A stretch of DNA of 46,175 nucleotides from Bacillota bacterium (lineage in GTDB: Bacteria; Bacillota; Clostridia; Oscillospirales; Acutalibacteraceae): contig JAEZFF010000120.1 in assembly GCA_023417635.1 (NCBI GenBank), forward strand, positions 1-46,175, given 5' to 3'. Position numbers and translations under genes: made by a program. Within the stretch, counting starts at the first letter, position 1; every line of letters begins with the position of its first letter. A model generated the notes under the pieces. It was not told the origin of the DNA. It was given only the letters and a program-made list of their open reading frames with translations, and made no database searches. This document shows, piece after piece, positions 8,651-15,660 of the stretch.

Positions 8651-9733
8651 TCAGGAACTTCCCAGTACCTGCGCCAGCGCCTGGCCTAAAAGGTTGCCGG
8701 TATATTTTGATTCATCCAGAGTATTGGCATCTGTACCAATTTCAATCAAAAGGGAACCCTTCGTCATGTCTTCATTGTAGCGGCGCGCGCAAAAATCGAG
8801 CGGACGCGCAAGGCCCGGGTAGTTCGTGCTCAGCACATTCTGCAGGCGCAGCGCCAGCCGCAGGTTACACTCCCAGTTCGGAAAGCCAAGGGTTCCGTCG
8901 TCGTCGCATCCAGCAAGCACCATCATCTGCGCCGCTTTTTTTCCGCCGACGAGCATCGTGGATTTCAGGCGCGTGCCGTCGTCACGGTGCATGGCGTCAC
9001 GGTGAATATCCAGCGTAACGCGAATGCTTGGATATTTTTTTAAATCTTTCTGCATGGTTGCTTTTGAGCGGTCATAAGAACCGTCATACGCCGGGTAGTC
9101 GTGGTAAGTGGTGTCGTGTACAACGCCGATACCGGCCGCCTGCAGCTGCTGCGCAATACAGTTGCCAACGGCACAAACGCTTCGGCTGCGGTCGGTTGAG
9201 CGCTCCGAATTATCGTAAGACTCCGTGGTATGCGTATGGTAAATCAGCACCTGCGGCGCTGTAGTGTTTTTCTGTATCTGCACGGCGGGCGGCTTCTGAA
9301 GCTCCTGCAAAAAGTTGATGGATTTATGGTGGTCAGTAGAGTTCTTAATCCACATGCTTCCTACCTGTGTGCCGCTGTTGCCGATGCTCAGTTCCAGCAC
9401 TTTACCGGTCGTTTTAGGCGCGATAGAGGCAGTGGGAAGCTTTCCGGAAGAAACCGTGGGCAGTGAACTGGTACTGGCCGCTCCGCTTGAGGAAGACGGA
9501 AGCGCAACTTCCGCAGTGGAAGAAGAACGTGCCGGGCCGGAAGAGATGGTGTCATCTTCCTCCTCGATGCTTTTAAATCCATTGATATTCCCGGCCGGTA
9601 AAATAAACCCAGCCGCCGCCGCTGCGGCTTTCTGCCCCGTTCCCGCCGGGACACGCACCGCCACGCAGAACACCCCTACGCCCGTCAGCAGCGCAGAAGC
9701 CACGGCAACCGCACTCTGTGCCCATCGTTTCAT
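8651..9733 (-). CDS. spoIIP: SpoIIP, stage II sporulation amidase/endopeptidase
   Basis: Membrane-anchored enzyme that cuts septal peptidoglycan during engulfment, together with SpoIID and SpoIIM. The 360-residue form starts at the ATG at 9733 with GGAGG seven bases upstream; the reading frame is open a further 35 codons, but that extension is non-hydrophobic and unlike the family. A membrane segment covers about residues 5-25. The C-terminal catalytic domain contains QVLIYHTHTTESY, then LDIHRDAMHR, and finally LIEIGTDANTLDE, the three signature motifs of SpoIIP. It lies directly downstream of gpr, the usual clostridial order. Confidence 0.95.
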   Translation of the reverse strand: MKRWAQSAVAVASALLTGVGVFCVAVRVPAGTGQKAAAAAAGFILPAGNINGFKSIEEEDDTISSGPARSSSTAEVALPSSSSGAASTSSLPTVSSGKLPTASIAPKTTGKVLELSIGNSGTQVGSMWIKNSTDHHKSINFLQELQKPPAVQIQKNTTAPQVLIYHTHTTESYDNSERSTDRSRSVCAVGNCIAQQLQAAGIGVVHDTTYHDYPAYDGSYDRSKATMQKDLKKYPSIRVTLDIHRDAMHRDDGTRLKSTMLVGGKKAAQMMVLAGCDDDGTLGFPNWECNLRLALRLQNVLSTNYPGLARPLDFCARRYNEDMTKGSLLIEIGTDANTLDESKYTGNLLGQALAQVLGSS

Positions 9734-9869
9734 TTTTCGTCCTCCGTCGCATGGTTGTACAGGTCTTGCCCCGTCTTTTATTTTTATGCTTACCGCCCGT
9801 GCCTTAGAAGCAAAGCCTGCTTTCCCCTTCTTTGGCACAGCCTGAGGAAAATAGCGTCGGTTCTTTTTG

Positions 9870-9897
9870 CGCAGCTTTTTCTTAGAAGAAAAAGCTG
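9870..9897. repeat. Perfect palindrome between gpr and spoIIP
   Basis: GCAGCTTTTTCTT, two bases, and its exact complement, just after the gpr stop on the minus strand. It has T-rich arms but no clean T-run after the stem, so it may be a terminator or a member of the palindromic intergenic repeats seen elsewhere in the window. Confidence 0.55.
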
Positions 9898-9903
9898 CCT
9901 GCT

Positions 9904-10704
9904 TTAAGTCAGCTGTTCAAAATCCTCAACGGAGAGCGAGGGGTTCAAGGCGCGGTTCAGCCCCATTGCAAGCAAACGCGAACCTCGGCTGATAATCAAG
10001 TCAATTTCGCGCGGCGTAACCATCATCGGCGCGGAGGTTTTCGGATCTGCGCCGTCACCGGCAAGGTCGTGTGCAAAAGTTGCAGCATCCACCACAGTAG
10101 GGATGCCCATGCTTACGACCGGCACTCCGAGGGTGCTTTCATCAATGCGGGGACGGCTGTTCCCCACACCGGAACCGGGCGAAACACCACCGGAGCTAAT
10201 CTGCACTGTACAGCCAAGGCGCGACGGGCTGCGCGCCGCAAGCGCATCCACCGTAACCACGGCGGCAGGCTTCGTTTCCGCGGCAATGGCGCGCAGCACC
10301 TCAAAGGCCTCCATGCCTGTGCAGCCAAGCACGCCGGGGCTTACAACAGAAACCGGGCGCAGGCCCTCCAGCCCCGTGATACGGGCGATTTCACCTTTTA
10401 TGTGGCGCGTGGCCAAAAGGCGGTCGGCCGTCAGCGGCCCCAGAGCATCCGGCGTTACGGCGCGGTTGCCAAGGCCTGCCGCCAGTACTGCCCCGTCTTT
10501 CGGAAGCAGCGGCGTTAACTCTTCCTCAATCAGCTTTAAAAGGGAATCATCAGCGTCAATATGGTCGGAAATCGACTTGACTTCCAGTGTAATATAAGTT
10601 TTTCCGTCTTGTTCAATCTTCGTTACCGTGCAGTCATCCACTGTGCGCTGCGACTGCCGCGCCGGTTCCGTTTTTTCCAGTGCTAAGTCTGTGCGAAAAT
10701 CCAT
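9904..10704 (-). CDS. gpr: GPR germination protease
   Basis: Aspartic-type protease that degrades small acid-soluble spore proteins during germination. It is made as a zymogen in the forespore and autoprocessed. The 266-residue protein starts MDFRTDLALE, containing the processing-site consensus typical of GPR. It continues with the GLGNRAVTPDALGP motif, followed by PGVLGCTGMEAFEVL and VDALAARSPSRLGCT. Its length matches the short clostridial form. It is divergent from rpsT and followed by spoIIP, a conserved arrangement. Confidence 0.96.
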   Translation of the reverse strand: MDFRTDLALEKTEPARQSQRTVDDCTVTKIEQDGKTYITLEVKSISDHIDADDSLLKLIEEELTPLLPKDGAVLAAGLGNRAVTPDALGPLTADRLLATRHIKGEIARITGLEGLRPVSVVSPGVLGCTGMEAFEVLRAIAAETKPAAVVTVDALAARSPSRLGCTVQISSGGVSPGSGVGNSRPRIDESTLGVPVVSMGIPTVVDAATFAHDLAGDGADPKTSAPMMVTPREIDLIISRGSRLLAMGLNRALNPSLSVEDFEQLT

Positions 10705-10745
10705 ACAATTCTTCCTTTCCGCGGGCTGTGCCCATTATATTTTTC

Positions 10746-10774
10746 TTGCTTTTTCCGTGTACAGATGCTATCAT
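10746..10774 (+). promoter_or_regulatory. Sigma-A promoter of rpsT
   Basis: TTGCTT (10746-10751), 17 bases, TATCAT (10769-10774), 31 bases before the rpsT start codon. Confidence 0.7.
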
Positions 10775-10805
10775 AAAGTATAAGACTGCCGAAGGAGGTG
10801 GAACT

Positions 10806-11066
10806 ATGCCTAACATCAAATCGGCGAAGAAGCGCGTAAAGGTTACCGCTGTTAAAATGAATATCAACAAGGCCGCCAATACGGAATTGAGAACGGATAT
10901 CAAAAAAGCCGTCTCTGCGATTGACGCAGGCGACGCAAAGAAGGCTGAGGCTGTTAAAGCCGCTGTCAAGAAAATTGACCAGGCTGCAGCAGCAGGCCGC
11001 CTGCACAAAAATAACGCGGCTCACAAGAAGTCCGCGCTGGTTCGCAAACTGAACGCTGCAGGTTAA
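10806..11066 (+). CDS. rpsT: 30S ribosomal protein S20
   Basis: Primary 16S rRNA-binding protein of the small subunit. It has 86 residues, very rich in Lys and Ala, beginning MPNIKSAKKRVKV and containing the C-terminal motif GRLHKNNAAHKKS. The start is fixed by GGAGG upstream of the ATG. It is monocistronic between its own promoter and a strong terminator, and divergent from gpr. Confidence 0.97.
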   Translation: MPNIKSAKKRVKVTAVKMNINKAANTELRTDIKKAVSAIDAGDAKKAEAVKAAVKKIDQAAAAGRLHKNNAAHKKSALVRKLNAAG

Positions 11067-11074
11067 GCTGCGCG

Positions 11075-11106
11075 AAACCCCGCCGTAGTGCGGGGTTTAT
11101 TTTTTT
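11075..11106 (+). terminator. Intrinsic terminator of rpsT
   Basis: AAACCCCGC (11075-11083), a six-base loop, GCGGGGTTT (11090-11098), then A and seven T residues. A textbook rho-independent terminator. Confidence 0.95.
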
Positions 11107-11130
11107 AAGTTTTTGCCGGGCATTGCAGCG

Positions 11131-11159
11131 TTGACATTTTACTTGGAAATGATTATCAT
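11131..11159 (+). promoter_or_regulatory. Sigma-A promoter of the small membrane protein gene
   Basis: TTGACA (11131-11136), exactly 17 bases, TATCAT (11154-11159). The -10 box lies inside the Fur-like palindrome. Confidence 0.8.
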
Positions 11160-11163
11160 TAGT
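11145..11163 (+). promoter_or_regulatory. Fur-box-like operator over the -10 box
   Basis: The 19 bases carry the core AATGATTATCATTA and match 15 of 19 positions of the classical Fur box (GATAATGATTATCATTATC). The overlap with the -10 region is where an iron-dependent repressor would act. Fur or a Fur-family paralogue such as Zur or PerR is the likely binder; which one is inference. Confidence 0.7.
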
Positions 11164-11213
11164 ATAATCGGAAGCCGAAAAAGACGGGCTTCCTGAAAAT
11201 GGAGGTGTCCGAT

Positions 11214-11366
11214 TTGAAAAATTCCGGAAAATTTTCCGTATGGGTCGCTGTGCTTTCCGCCGTCGCCGCACTCATTTCAATCGCGGTAGCCGTCGTACTG
11301 TTTCTGGAGAAAAAGAAAAAGGACGAAGAAGACCTTGACCACTATTTGGATTGTTCTATTCAATAA
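11214..11366 (+). CDS. Putative 50-residue metal-regulated membrane protein
   Basis: A short gene, so annotation by length alone would miss it. The protein starts LKNSGKFSVWVAVLSAV from a TTG with GGAGG eight bases upstream. One membrane helix (about residues 8-31, Ala/Val-rich) is followed by a lysine cluster and an acidic tail, DEEDLDHYLDCSIQ. An in-frame ATG at 11199 would give 55 residues but has no ribosome site. It has its own sigma-A promoter, a Fur-box-like operator, a small hairpin in the leader (11170-11193) and a terminator after it, so it is a complete transcription unit. I do not recognise the family; a role in metal homeostasis is inferred only from the operator. Confidence 0.65.
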   Translation: MKNSGKFSVWVAVLSAVAALISIAVAVVLFLEKKKKDEEDLDHYLDCSIQ

Positions 11367-11379
11367 CTAACAGAAAACA

Positions 11380-11421
11380 AAAGCAGGCAGGTGCTGGTCA
11401 TTCAGCGCCTGCCTGCTTTGC
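11380..11421 (+). terminator. Terminator hairpin after the small membrane protein gene
   Basis: A 17-bp stem with a single G-T pair (11380-11396 with 11403-11419) and a six-base loop, 13 bases after the stop. The T tract after it is interrupted. It could also end transcription from spoVAE on the other strand. Confidence 0.75.
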
Positions 11422-11575
11422 TTTCCAGCGCCTGCGCCATGCCCTGCTTCTGCGCCAGAAAAATTTTGCCGCCTGCCACAGCAGGGTGTACACGATGCTG
11501 CCGTTCATCAAGCGGAAAAACATCCAGGCAATCGAAGCGTATCGGTATCCTTTTTTCGCCTGCTGGAAAAAGCGG
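11422..11575. other. Unassigned stretch downstream of spoVAE
   Basis: No gene I can support. A minus-strand open frame overlaps the end of spoVAE and ends near 11398. It encodes an aromatic and arginine-rich stretch (for example IAWMFFRLMNGSIVYTLLW) but has no ribosome site or good start. It could be a decayed gene end. Confidence 0.4.
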
Positions 11576-11932
11576 TTAGCTCTTATCTCCCGATTTTGAA
11601 AAGAGCGCGGCAAGGTAGCCAAAGAACACCGCCGCCGCAATACCAGCCGCCCCAGCCGAAAGCCCGCCGGTAAAAGCGCCCAAAAGGCCCTTTTGCCGCA
11701 CTGCTTCCAGCGTGCCTTTCGCCATAAGATAGCCGAAGCCTGTCAGCGGTACAGCCGCGCCTTCCCCGGCAAAATCGGCAAGCGGACCGTAAGCGCCTAT
11801 GGCGCCCAGCAAAACGCCAAGCGTAACAAAAGTAACAAGAATCCGCGCCGGCGTAAGCTTTGTAAAATCCATCAGTATCTGCCCAACAACGCAGATGGCT
11901 CCGCCAATTAAAAAAGCCCACAAATACTCCAC
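11576..11932 (-). CDS. spoVAE: SpoVAE, stage V sporulation protein AE
   Basis: Small inner-membrane protein of the SpoVA channel that moves dipicolinic acid into the forespore and out at germination. It has 118 residues, four or so hydrophobic segments and the motifs FLIGGAICVVGQILMD and LTPARILVTFVTLG, both typical of SpoVAEb. The start is GTG with GAGG upstream. In most Firmicutes it follows spoVAC and spoVAD; here those genes are not beside it. A possible weak sigma-G-like promoter (GTATA upstream of an A-rich -10) lies 50 bases before the start. Confidence 0.93.
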   Translation of the reverse strand: MEYLWAFLIGGAICVVGQILMDFTKLTPARILVTFVTLGVLLGAIGAYGPLADFAGEGAAVPLTGFGYLMAKGTLEAVRQKGLLGAFTGGLSAGAAGIAAAVFFGYLAALFSKSGDKS

Positions 11933-11995
11933 GGTTTTCTCACCTCGGGCTTATTTTCGCCGAACGAAACCATTCCTATACATTGCCGAAATAAA

Positions 11996-12038
11996 TTTTG
12001 CCGCGGCCCTGCAATCTTCCATGCAGGCCGCGGCAAAA
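11996..12038 (-). terminator. Long hairpin ending the ABC exporter operon
   Basis: A 17-bp stem with one bulged base (11996-12013 with 12022-12038), very GC-rich in the centre and flanked by A/T runs, 22 bases after the permease stop. The T tract is ATTTATTTC rather than a pure run. Likely terminator. Confidence 0.8.
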
Positions 12039-12060
12039 TCGGTTTTATCTTCTGAGTAAA

Positions 12061-13674
12061 TTACTTTGAAATTTCGGCGTTCGAAAGCAAATTGCGGCAG
12101 CAGTAAATGATAACGGTCGAAACCAAAACATTCCATACTACAAACGGCAGCCCCGCCAGGAACAAAGTCGGGATTCCCGGTACGTTCTGAAGAACTGTAA
12201 AGTAGAGAGCCGCGCCCCCAACAACGCCCGGCAGCAACAGCAAAATCAGCAGCAGCATATAAAGCATGGCCACAAACCCACGGTTGCTCATGCTTCCCAT
12301 CGTACGCTGTGAAAGGATGTTGCCCGCAAGGAACAGTAAAGAAACGCTTACATAGCCAAGGAAGAAAATCAGACCGGTCAGCGGCTGCGCCTTAACGACA
12401 ATGCACGCCGCTACAGCAAAAATTGCGCCGTCCACAACGGCCTTCATGATACTCGTCATGCTGGCCCAAATCAGTTTTGGGAATGACTCTTCCGGTATGA
12501 GGTAGATGTACGGCTTCAGAATTTCACGCGACCAGTCGCCCGCCGCACTCATCAGGAAAAGGACATATACGTCGGCGGCCATCAGCATCAGCATCATCTG
12601 ATCGGGCGTCGGCGCATCCGAAGCACCCTTTGAGGACGTGGCAATCAAAATGCCGAGGACAACGTTGCCAAGTGCAATCAGCACCGTGGAAAGGCTGATA
12701 AACACCAGCCTGCTGCGCCGCCGTGCCTCACACAGATGTTTGTAGAAAAGTGCGTTAGCACCCCAGCCTTTTCCAAGGCCGGTACGGCCCACACGGACTT
12801 TTTTCTTCGTCTGCATGGTGCGCCGTTCCTTGACGGCCTGCTTGGCTTCAAACATTGTCTCCGTCTTTTCCAGCACATCTTCATAATAATCTGTATCGCT
12901 GTGTTCAAAAAGCACCAGACTGATGACAAACATTGCCGCAAGCAAGACCGTATAAATCAGCCCCAGCGTAATGTTTCCTGCCACCATGGCAAACGCTGCG
13001 CCTTTTGCCCAGCCAAAGATTGGGAAATACTCCATTTCCCGTGAAGCAGCAGCCGCCAACAAGCCGTTTACACCGCCGCCATTCTTTTGCAGCAGATAAA
13101 TAACGGCAAGCGCCATCAGGGCAAAAAAGGCGTACAGCACAGTACGCACCATGCTTTGCCGCTGTGCGTTTCCGTTTGTATAACTGTAAATCAAAAGCGA
13201 CAGCACCTGCACCAAGAAAAGCATGGCCACAAAATAGGCAAGGAAAATCAGCATCCCTGCGGCCGTAATTTTAAAATTCTGCATTACCATGCCGCTGTAG
13301 CACAGCAGAAAGATAAAACCCAGCAGTGTTGTGAACATCTGTTTCAGCAGGCCGTAATTCAGGATCTTCTTTGGCGAAATAGGCGAAACGAAGAGGAAGT
13401 TCACGTCCGACATTTTGAACATGGTTGTGCCGGATTTAAGCGACGAAATCAGGCTTGGTATTCCAAGAAAAAGCATAAGGCCATAAATGGCGCCGTGCAG
13501 GATGCGGATATCTGTATTCCCGGCATGTTTTGAAGGCTCTATACTTGGCAAAATAAGCGCCATTAAAACAAATGCCGCACTTATAATATACCCTACCAGC
13601 CTTGCCGGGTGATGGAACAGGTCACGGAAGAAATTGATGAACTGCTTCCGGACTAAGTACGCCAGAGCGTTCAT
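12061..13674 (-). CDS. ABC exporter permease (ABC-2-like, putative ABC exporter family)
   Basis: A 537-residue membrane protein with about twelve predicted hydrophobic segments. It begins MNALAYLVRKQFINFFRDLF, in the style of the putative ABC exporter family (Pfam ABC_export), with a cytoplasmic insert around residues 250-300 rich in Glu/Lys/Arg. It partners the ATPase encoded just upstream, whose stop overlaps this ATG by four bases. The substrate is unknown. In Clostridia such pairs are generally annotated as bacitracin- or drug-type exporters without proof. Only a single permease is present, so it probably works as a homodimer or pseudo-dimer. Confidence 0.85.
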   Translation of the reverse strand: MNALAYLVRKQFINFFRDLFHHPARLVGYIISAAFVLMALILPSIEPSKHAGNTDIRILHGAIYGLMLFLGIPSLISSLKSGTTMFKMSDVNFLFVSPISPKKILNYGLLKQMFTTLLGFIFLLCYSGMVMQNFKITAAGMLIFLAYFVAMLFLVQVLSLLIYSYTNGNAQRQSMVRTVLYAFFALMALAVIYLLQKNGGGVNGLLAAAASREMEYFPIFGWAKGAAFAMVAGNITLGLIYTVLLAAMFVISLVLFEHSDTDYYEDVLEKTETMFEAKQAVKERRTMQTKKKVRVGRTGLGKGWGANALFYKHLCEARRRSRLVFISLSTVLIALGNVVLGILIATSSKGASDAPTPDQMMLMLMAADVYVLFLMSAAGDWSREILKPYIYLIPEESFPKLIWASMTSIMKAVVDGAIFAVAACIVVKAQPLTGLIFFLGYVSVSLLFLAGNILSQRTMGSMSNRGFVAMLYMLLLILLLLPGVVGGAALYFTVLQNVPGIPTLFLAGLPFVVWNVLVSTVIIYCCRNLLSNAEISK

Positions 13675-14384
13675 GCCTGCTCCTCCTTTGGGCCTTCTGT
13701 GATGGAGAAGAAAAGCTGCTCCAGGTTTTCACCGCTCTCGGCTACCTCTTGCCGGGTGCGCATTGCAGCAATTTTCCCATGCATCATAATCAGCACTTTA
13801 TCCCAGAATTCCTGTACGCTGTCAAGCATATGCGTGCTTAAAAGGACAGAACACCCGGCATCACGCAGCTCCCCGAGCATCTGCTTCAGTTCTTTTATGG
13901 CGTGCGGGTCGAGGCCCACAAGCGGTTCATCGAGAAGTACAGTATGAGGCGAAGGCAGCAAGGCACAGCAAATGCTCAGCTTCTGCTGCATACCTTTTGA
14001 AAGCTCTTTTCCAAGCTTCTGCTGCTTGTCATCCAGTTCCATGCGCGTAAGGAGTGCTTCCGCGCGGGGCTGCCAGTTTTCCACTTTGTAAGCGCGGGCA
14101 ATAAACTCCATATGCTCACTGACCGTAAGGTTTTCAATCGGTGCGGGGATTTCCGGGATATAGCCAAAACTGCGCTTGGCTTCCACACTCTTGTTCGGCT
14201 GGCCGTCAAACAGGATGTCACCCTGAAAACGCAGCAGCCCTGCGATGCACTTAATAGCTGTTGATTTTCCAGCGCCGTTCGGTCCGCACAGAACGGCAAT
14301 TTCTCCGTTTTCTACGGTAAAGTTCAGGTCATCGTTTGCAACCAACTTTCCGTACCGCTTTGTTAGATGATTAACTCCCAGCAT
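13671..14384 (-). CDS. ABC transporter ATP-binding protein
   Basis: Energy-coupling subunit of the exporter. The 237 residues contain Walker A GPNGAGKST near residue 35, a signature LSKGMQQKLSI (a variant of LSGGQ, with KG instead of GG), Walker B TVLLDEPLVGLDPH and a switch histidine in LLSTHMLD. The signature variation LSKG is common in the CcmA/EcsA-like group, which this resembles. AAGGAG precedes the ATG. It is translationally coupled by ATGA overlap to the permease gene downstream. Confidence 0.93.
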   Translation of the reverse strand: MLGVNHLTKRYGKLVANDDLNFTVENGEIAVLCGPNGAGKSTAIKCIAGLLRFQGDILFDGQPNKSVEAKRSFGYIPEIPAPIENLTVSEHMEFIARAYKVENWQPRAEALLTRMELDDKQQKLGKELSKGMQQKLSICCALLPSPHTVLLDEPLVGLDPHAIKELKQMLGELRDAGCSVLLSTHMLDSVQEFWDKVLIMMHGKIAAMRTRQEVAESGENLEQLFFSITEGPKEEQA

Positions 14385-14464
14385 AATACAATATACTCCT
14401 TATTCCTTTTGTTTGGCTCCTCATTTAGTGAAGCAGTGCTTTTCTGATTGTTTTGGGGCAGGCA

Positions 14465-14959
14465 TCAGTAATATGTGGCCGCACTAAAGCCAATGGCAAT
14501 TCCGCCGAAAACAGCCACCAAAATTAAAACTACCAAACAGATGATACCGCCTATCAGCAGTTTTTTGGCTTTCTGCTCATTTTGCAGCAGGTATGGGTTC
14601 TGCTGCGGGATGACGGGCGCCGGGTTTGGTGTGCCGCAGCGTGGACAAACGGTTTCGTACGCATTGTGCCAAAGGCCGCACCTTGGGCAGCAGATTTTGC
14701 GCTGCGGGGAACTGCGCACGCACAGGTAGATAATTCCCGGAATCAGTCCTAAAAAGCCAACCAGCAGCGCCCACATTGTCGCTTCATGGTTTTCTTTTGC
14801 CACAGCATCATTGTAGACTGCCAGTGCAAACAGTACACGCATGGCAATGCCGCACAGGCCGAGGAAAGCGGCATAAGCAATAACCCAGCAAACCATGGAA
14901 CCCACATACGAATCCATATAAAATCTGCGCAGCAGGATACCAAAGGGGGAAAAATCCAT
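14465..14959 (-). CDS. Zinc-ribbon membrane protein, unknown function
   Basis: A 164-residue protein. Two or three hydrophobic segments lie in residues 18-80. A zinc ribbon follows at about 89-112, with two CPRCG-type knuckles (CCPRCGLWHNAYETVCPRCG). After a proline-rich linker there is a final membrane segment near residue 135-155. Proteins of this build are widespread in Clostridia and mostly uncharacterised; the ribbon probably faces the cytoplasm. It has its own promoter, so it is separate from the ABC exporter downstream. Confidence 0.7.
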   Translation of the reverse strand: MDFSPFGILLRRFYMDSYVGSMVCWVIAYAAFLGLCGIAMRVLFALAVYNDAVAKENHEATMWALLVGFLGLIPGIIYLCVRSSPQRKICCPRCGLWHNAYETVCPRCGTPNPAPVIPQQNPYLLQNEQKAKKLLIGGIICLVVLILVAVFGGIAIGFSAATYY

Positions 14960-15002
14960 ACGAACCCGACCTTTCTTTCATTTGTACTATGAATTTAATA
15001 CA

Positions 15003-15031
15003 ATATAACATTCCATGCTGTGCTTTGTCAA
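15003..15031 (-). promoter_or_regulatory. Sigma-A promoter of the zinc-ribbon gene
   Basis: Minus strand TTGACA (15026-15031), 17 bases, TTATAT (15003-15008), about 45 bases before the ATG. Confidence 0.75.
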
Positions 15032-15121
15032 GAAAAAACACATGGTTTTTCGGCAAACCGGCTCTTTTCCCGTATTCCCGCCATAAGCCACTGCCTTTTT
15101 CGTATTTTTTTAAAAAATTTC

Positions 15122-15150
15122 TTGCATTCTGCGGACAGGCGTGGTATGAT
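15122..15150 (+). promoter_or_regulatory. Promoter of the 5S rRNA gene
   Basis: TTGCAT (15122-15127), 17 bases, TATGAT (15145-15150), about 27 bases before the mature 5S sequence. It shows that the 5S gene is transcribed on its own. Confidence 0.85.
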
Positions 15151-15176
15151 GAAAAAGTCGTCAAGAACGACAAACA

Positions 15177-15293
<117 letters not shown>

Positions 15294-15301
15294 TCAGAAA
15301 G

Positions 15302-15330
15302 CAGTCACCCAATAGGGTGGCTGTTTTTTT
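15302..15330 (+). terminator. Terminator of the 5S rRNA gene
   Basis: Nine-base-pair stem CAGTCACCC/GGGTGGCTG with loop AATA, followed by seven T residues, ten bases after the 5S 3' end. Confidence 0.93.
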
Positions 15331-15397
15331 ATTGCCTGAGTTTCTGTCGGTGTTAGCATTTCCATCCGGTCCTCTTTTTATAGAATATAATATTTTA

Positions 15398-15447
15398 GCC
15401 CTCTGCAAAGCACCCATTCGCTTCGGGTGTCAGCAGAGGGCTTTTTT
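15398..15447. terminator. Second hairpin between the two converging RNA genes
   Basis: GCCCTCTGC (15398-15406) pairs with GCAGAGGGC (15433-15441), with a nested CACCC/GGGTG stem inside. Six T residues follow on the plus strand, and TAAAATATT on the minus strand. It could act as a back-up terminator in both directions. A TATAAT lies just before it (15386-15391) but without a convincing -35. Confidence 0.6.
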
Positions 15448-15480
15448 ACAAACACGAGCCGGTTAATTTCCCGCGTCATA

Positions 15481-15515
15481 GCAAAAGAAAACTAAGGATT
15501 CCGCAGAACCCTTAG
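15481..15515 (-). terminator. Terminator of the structured small RNA
   Basis: Ten-base-pair stem (one G-T pair) between 15506-15515 and 15492-15501 with a four-base loop, followed on the minus strand by TTTTCTTTTGC. Confidence 0.9.
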
Positions 15516-15609
15516 CTTCTTTGCTATACAGATTTGCCTTCGGAGGACGGTTTGCAAATACACTGTCCGTTCCCATGACCTGTAAGCGGACTGTGTTCCT
15601 GTATATCTA
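15482..15609 (-). ncRNA. Putative structured small RNA, unassigned class
   Basis: About 125 nt on the minus strand between a strong promoter and a strong terminator, with no open frame. An outer stem (15599-15606 with 15524-15531, seven pairs) encloses two hairpins. In the first, 15587-15596 pairs with 15560-15569, with one mismatch and a 17-base loop. In the second, 15554-15559 pairs with 15532-15537, with a 16-base loop holding a small CCT/AGG stem. Together they form a three-way junction. The terminator stem follows seven or so bases later. I compared it from memory with 6S, SRP, tmRNA, RNase P and the common riboswitch classes and found no match. No gene follows on this strand, so a riboswitch role is unlikely. 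Confidence 0.65.
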
Positions 15610-15615
15610 ATGAAT

Positions 15616-15644
15616 AGTATAGTAAATTGCTCCAACTTTGTCAA
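15616..15644 (-). promoter_or_regulatory. Promoter of the structured small RNA
   Basis: Minus strand TTGACA (15639-15644), 17 bases, TATACT (15616-15621). Near-consensus sigma-A promoter, giving a start near 15609. Confidence 0.88.
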
Positions 15645-15660
15645 CAAAAATTTGGTAAAC

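Noticed and set aside
11398..11640. Minus-strand frame overlapping the spoVAE end
   Set aside because: No ribosome site, overlaps spoVAE in another frame, and its C-terminus runs into a terminator stem.
15482..15609. 6S RNA, SRP RNA or a riboswitch
   Set aside because: The fold is a three-way junction, not the long bubble helix of 6S; the SRP core motif is absent; no gene follows it for a riboswitch to control.
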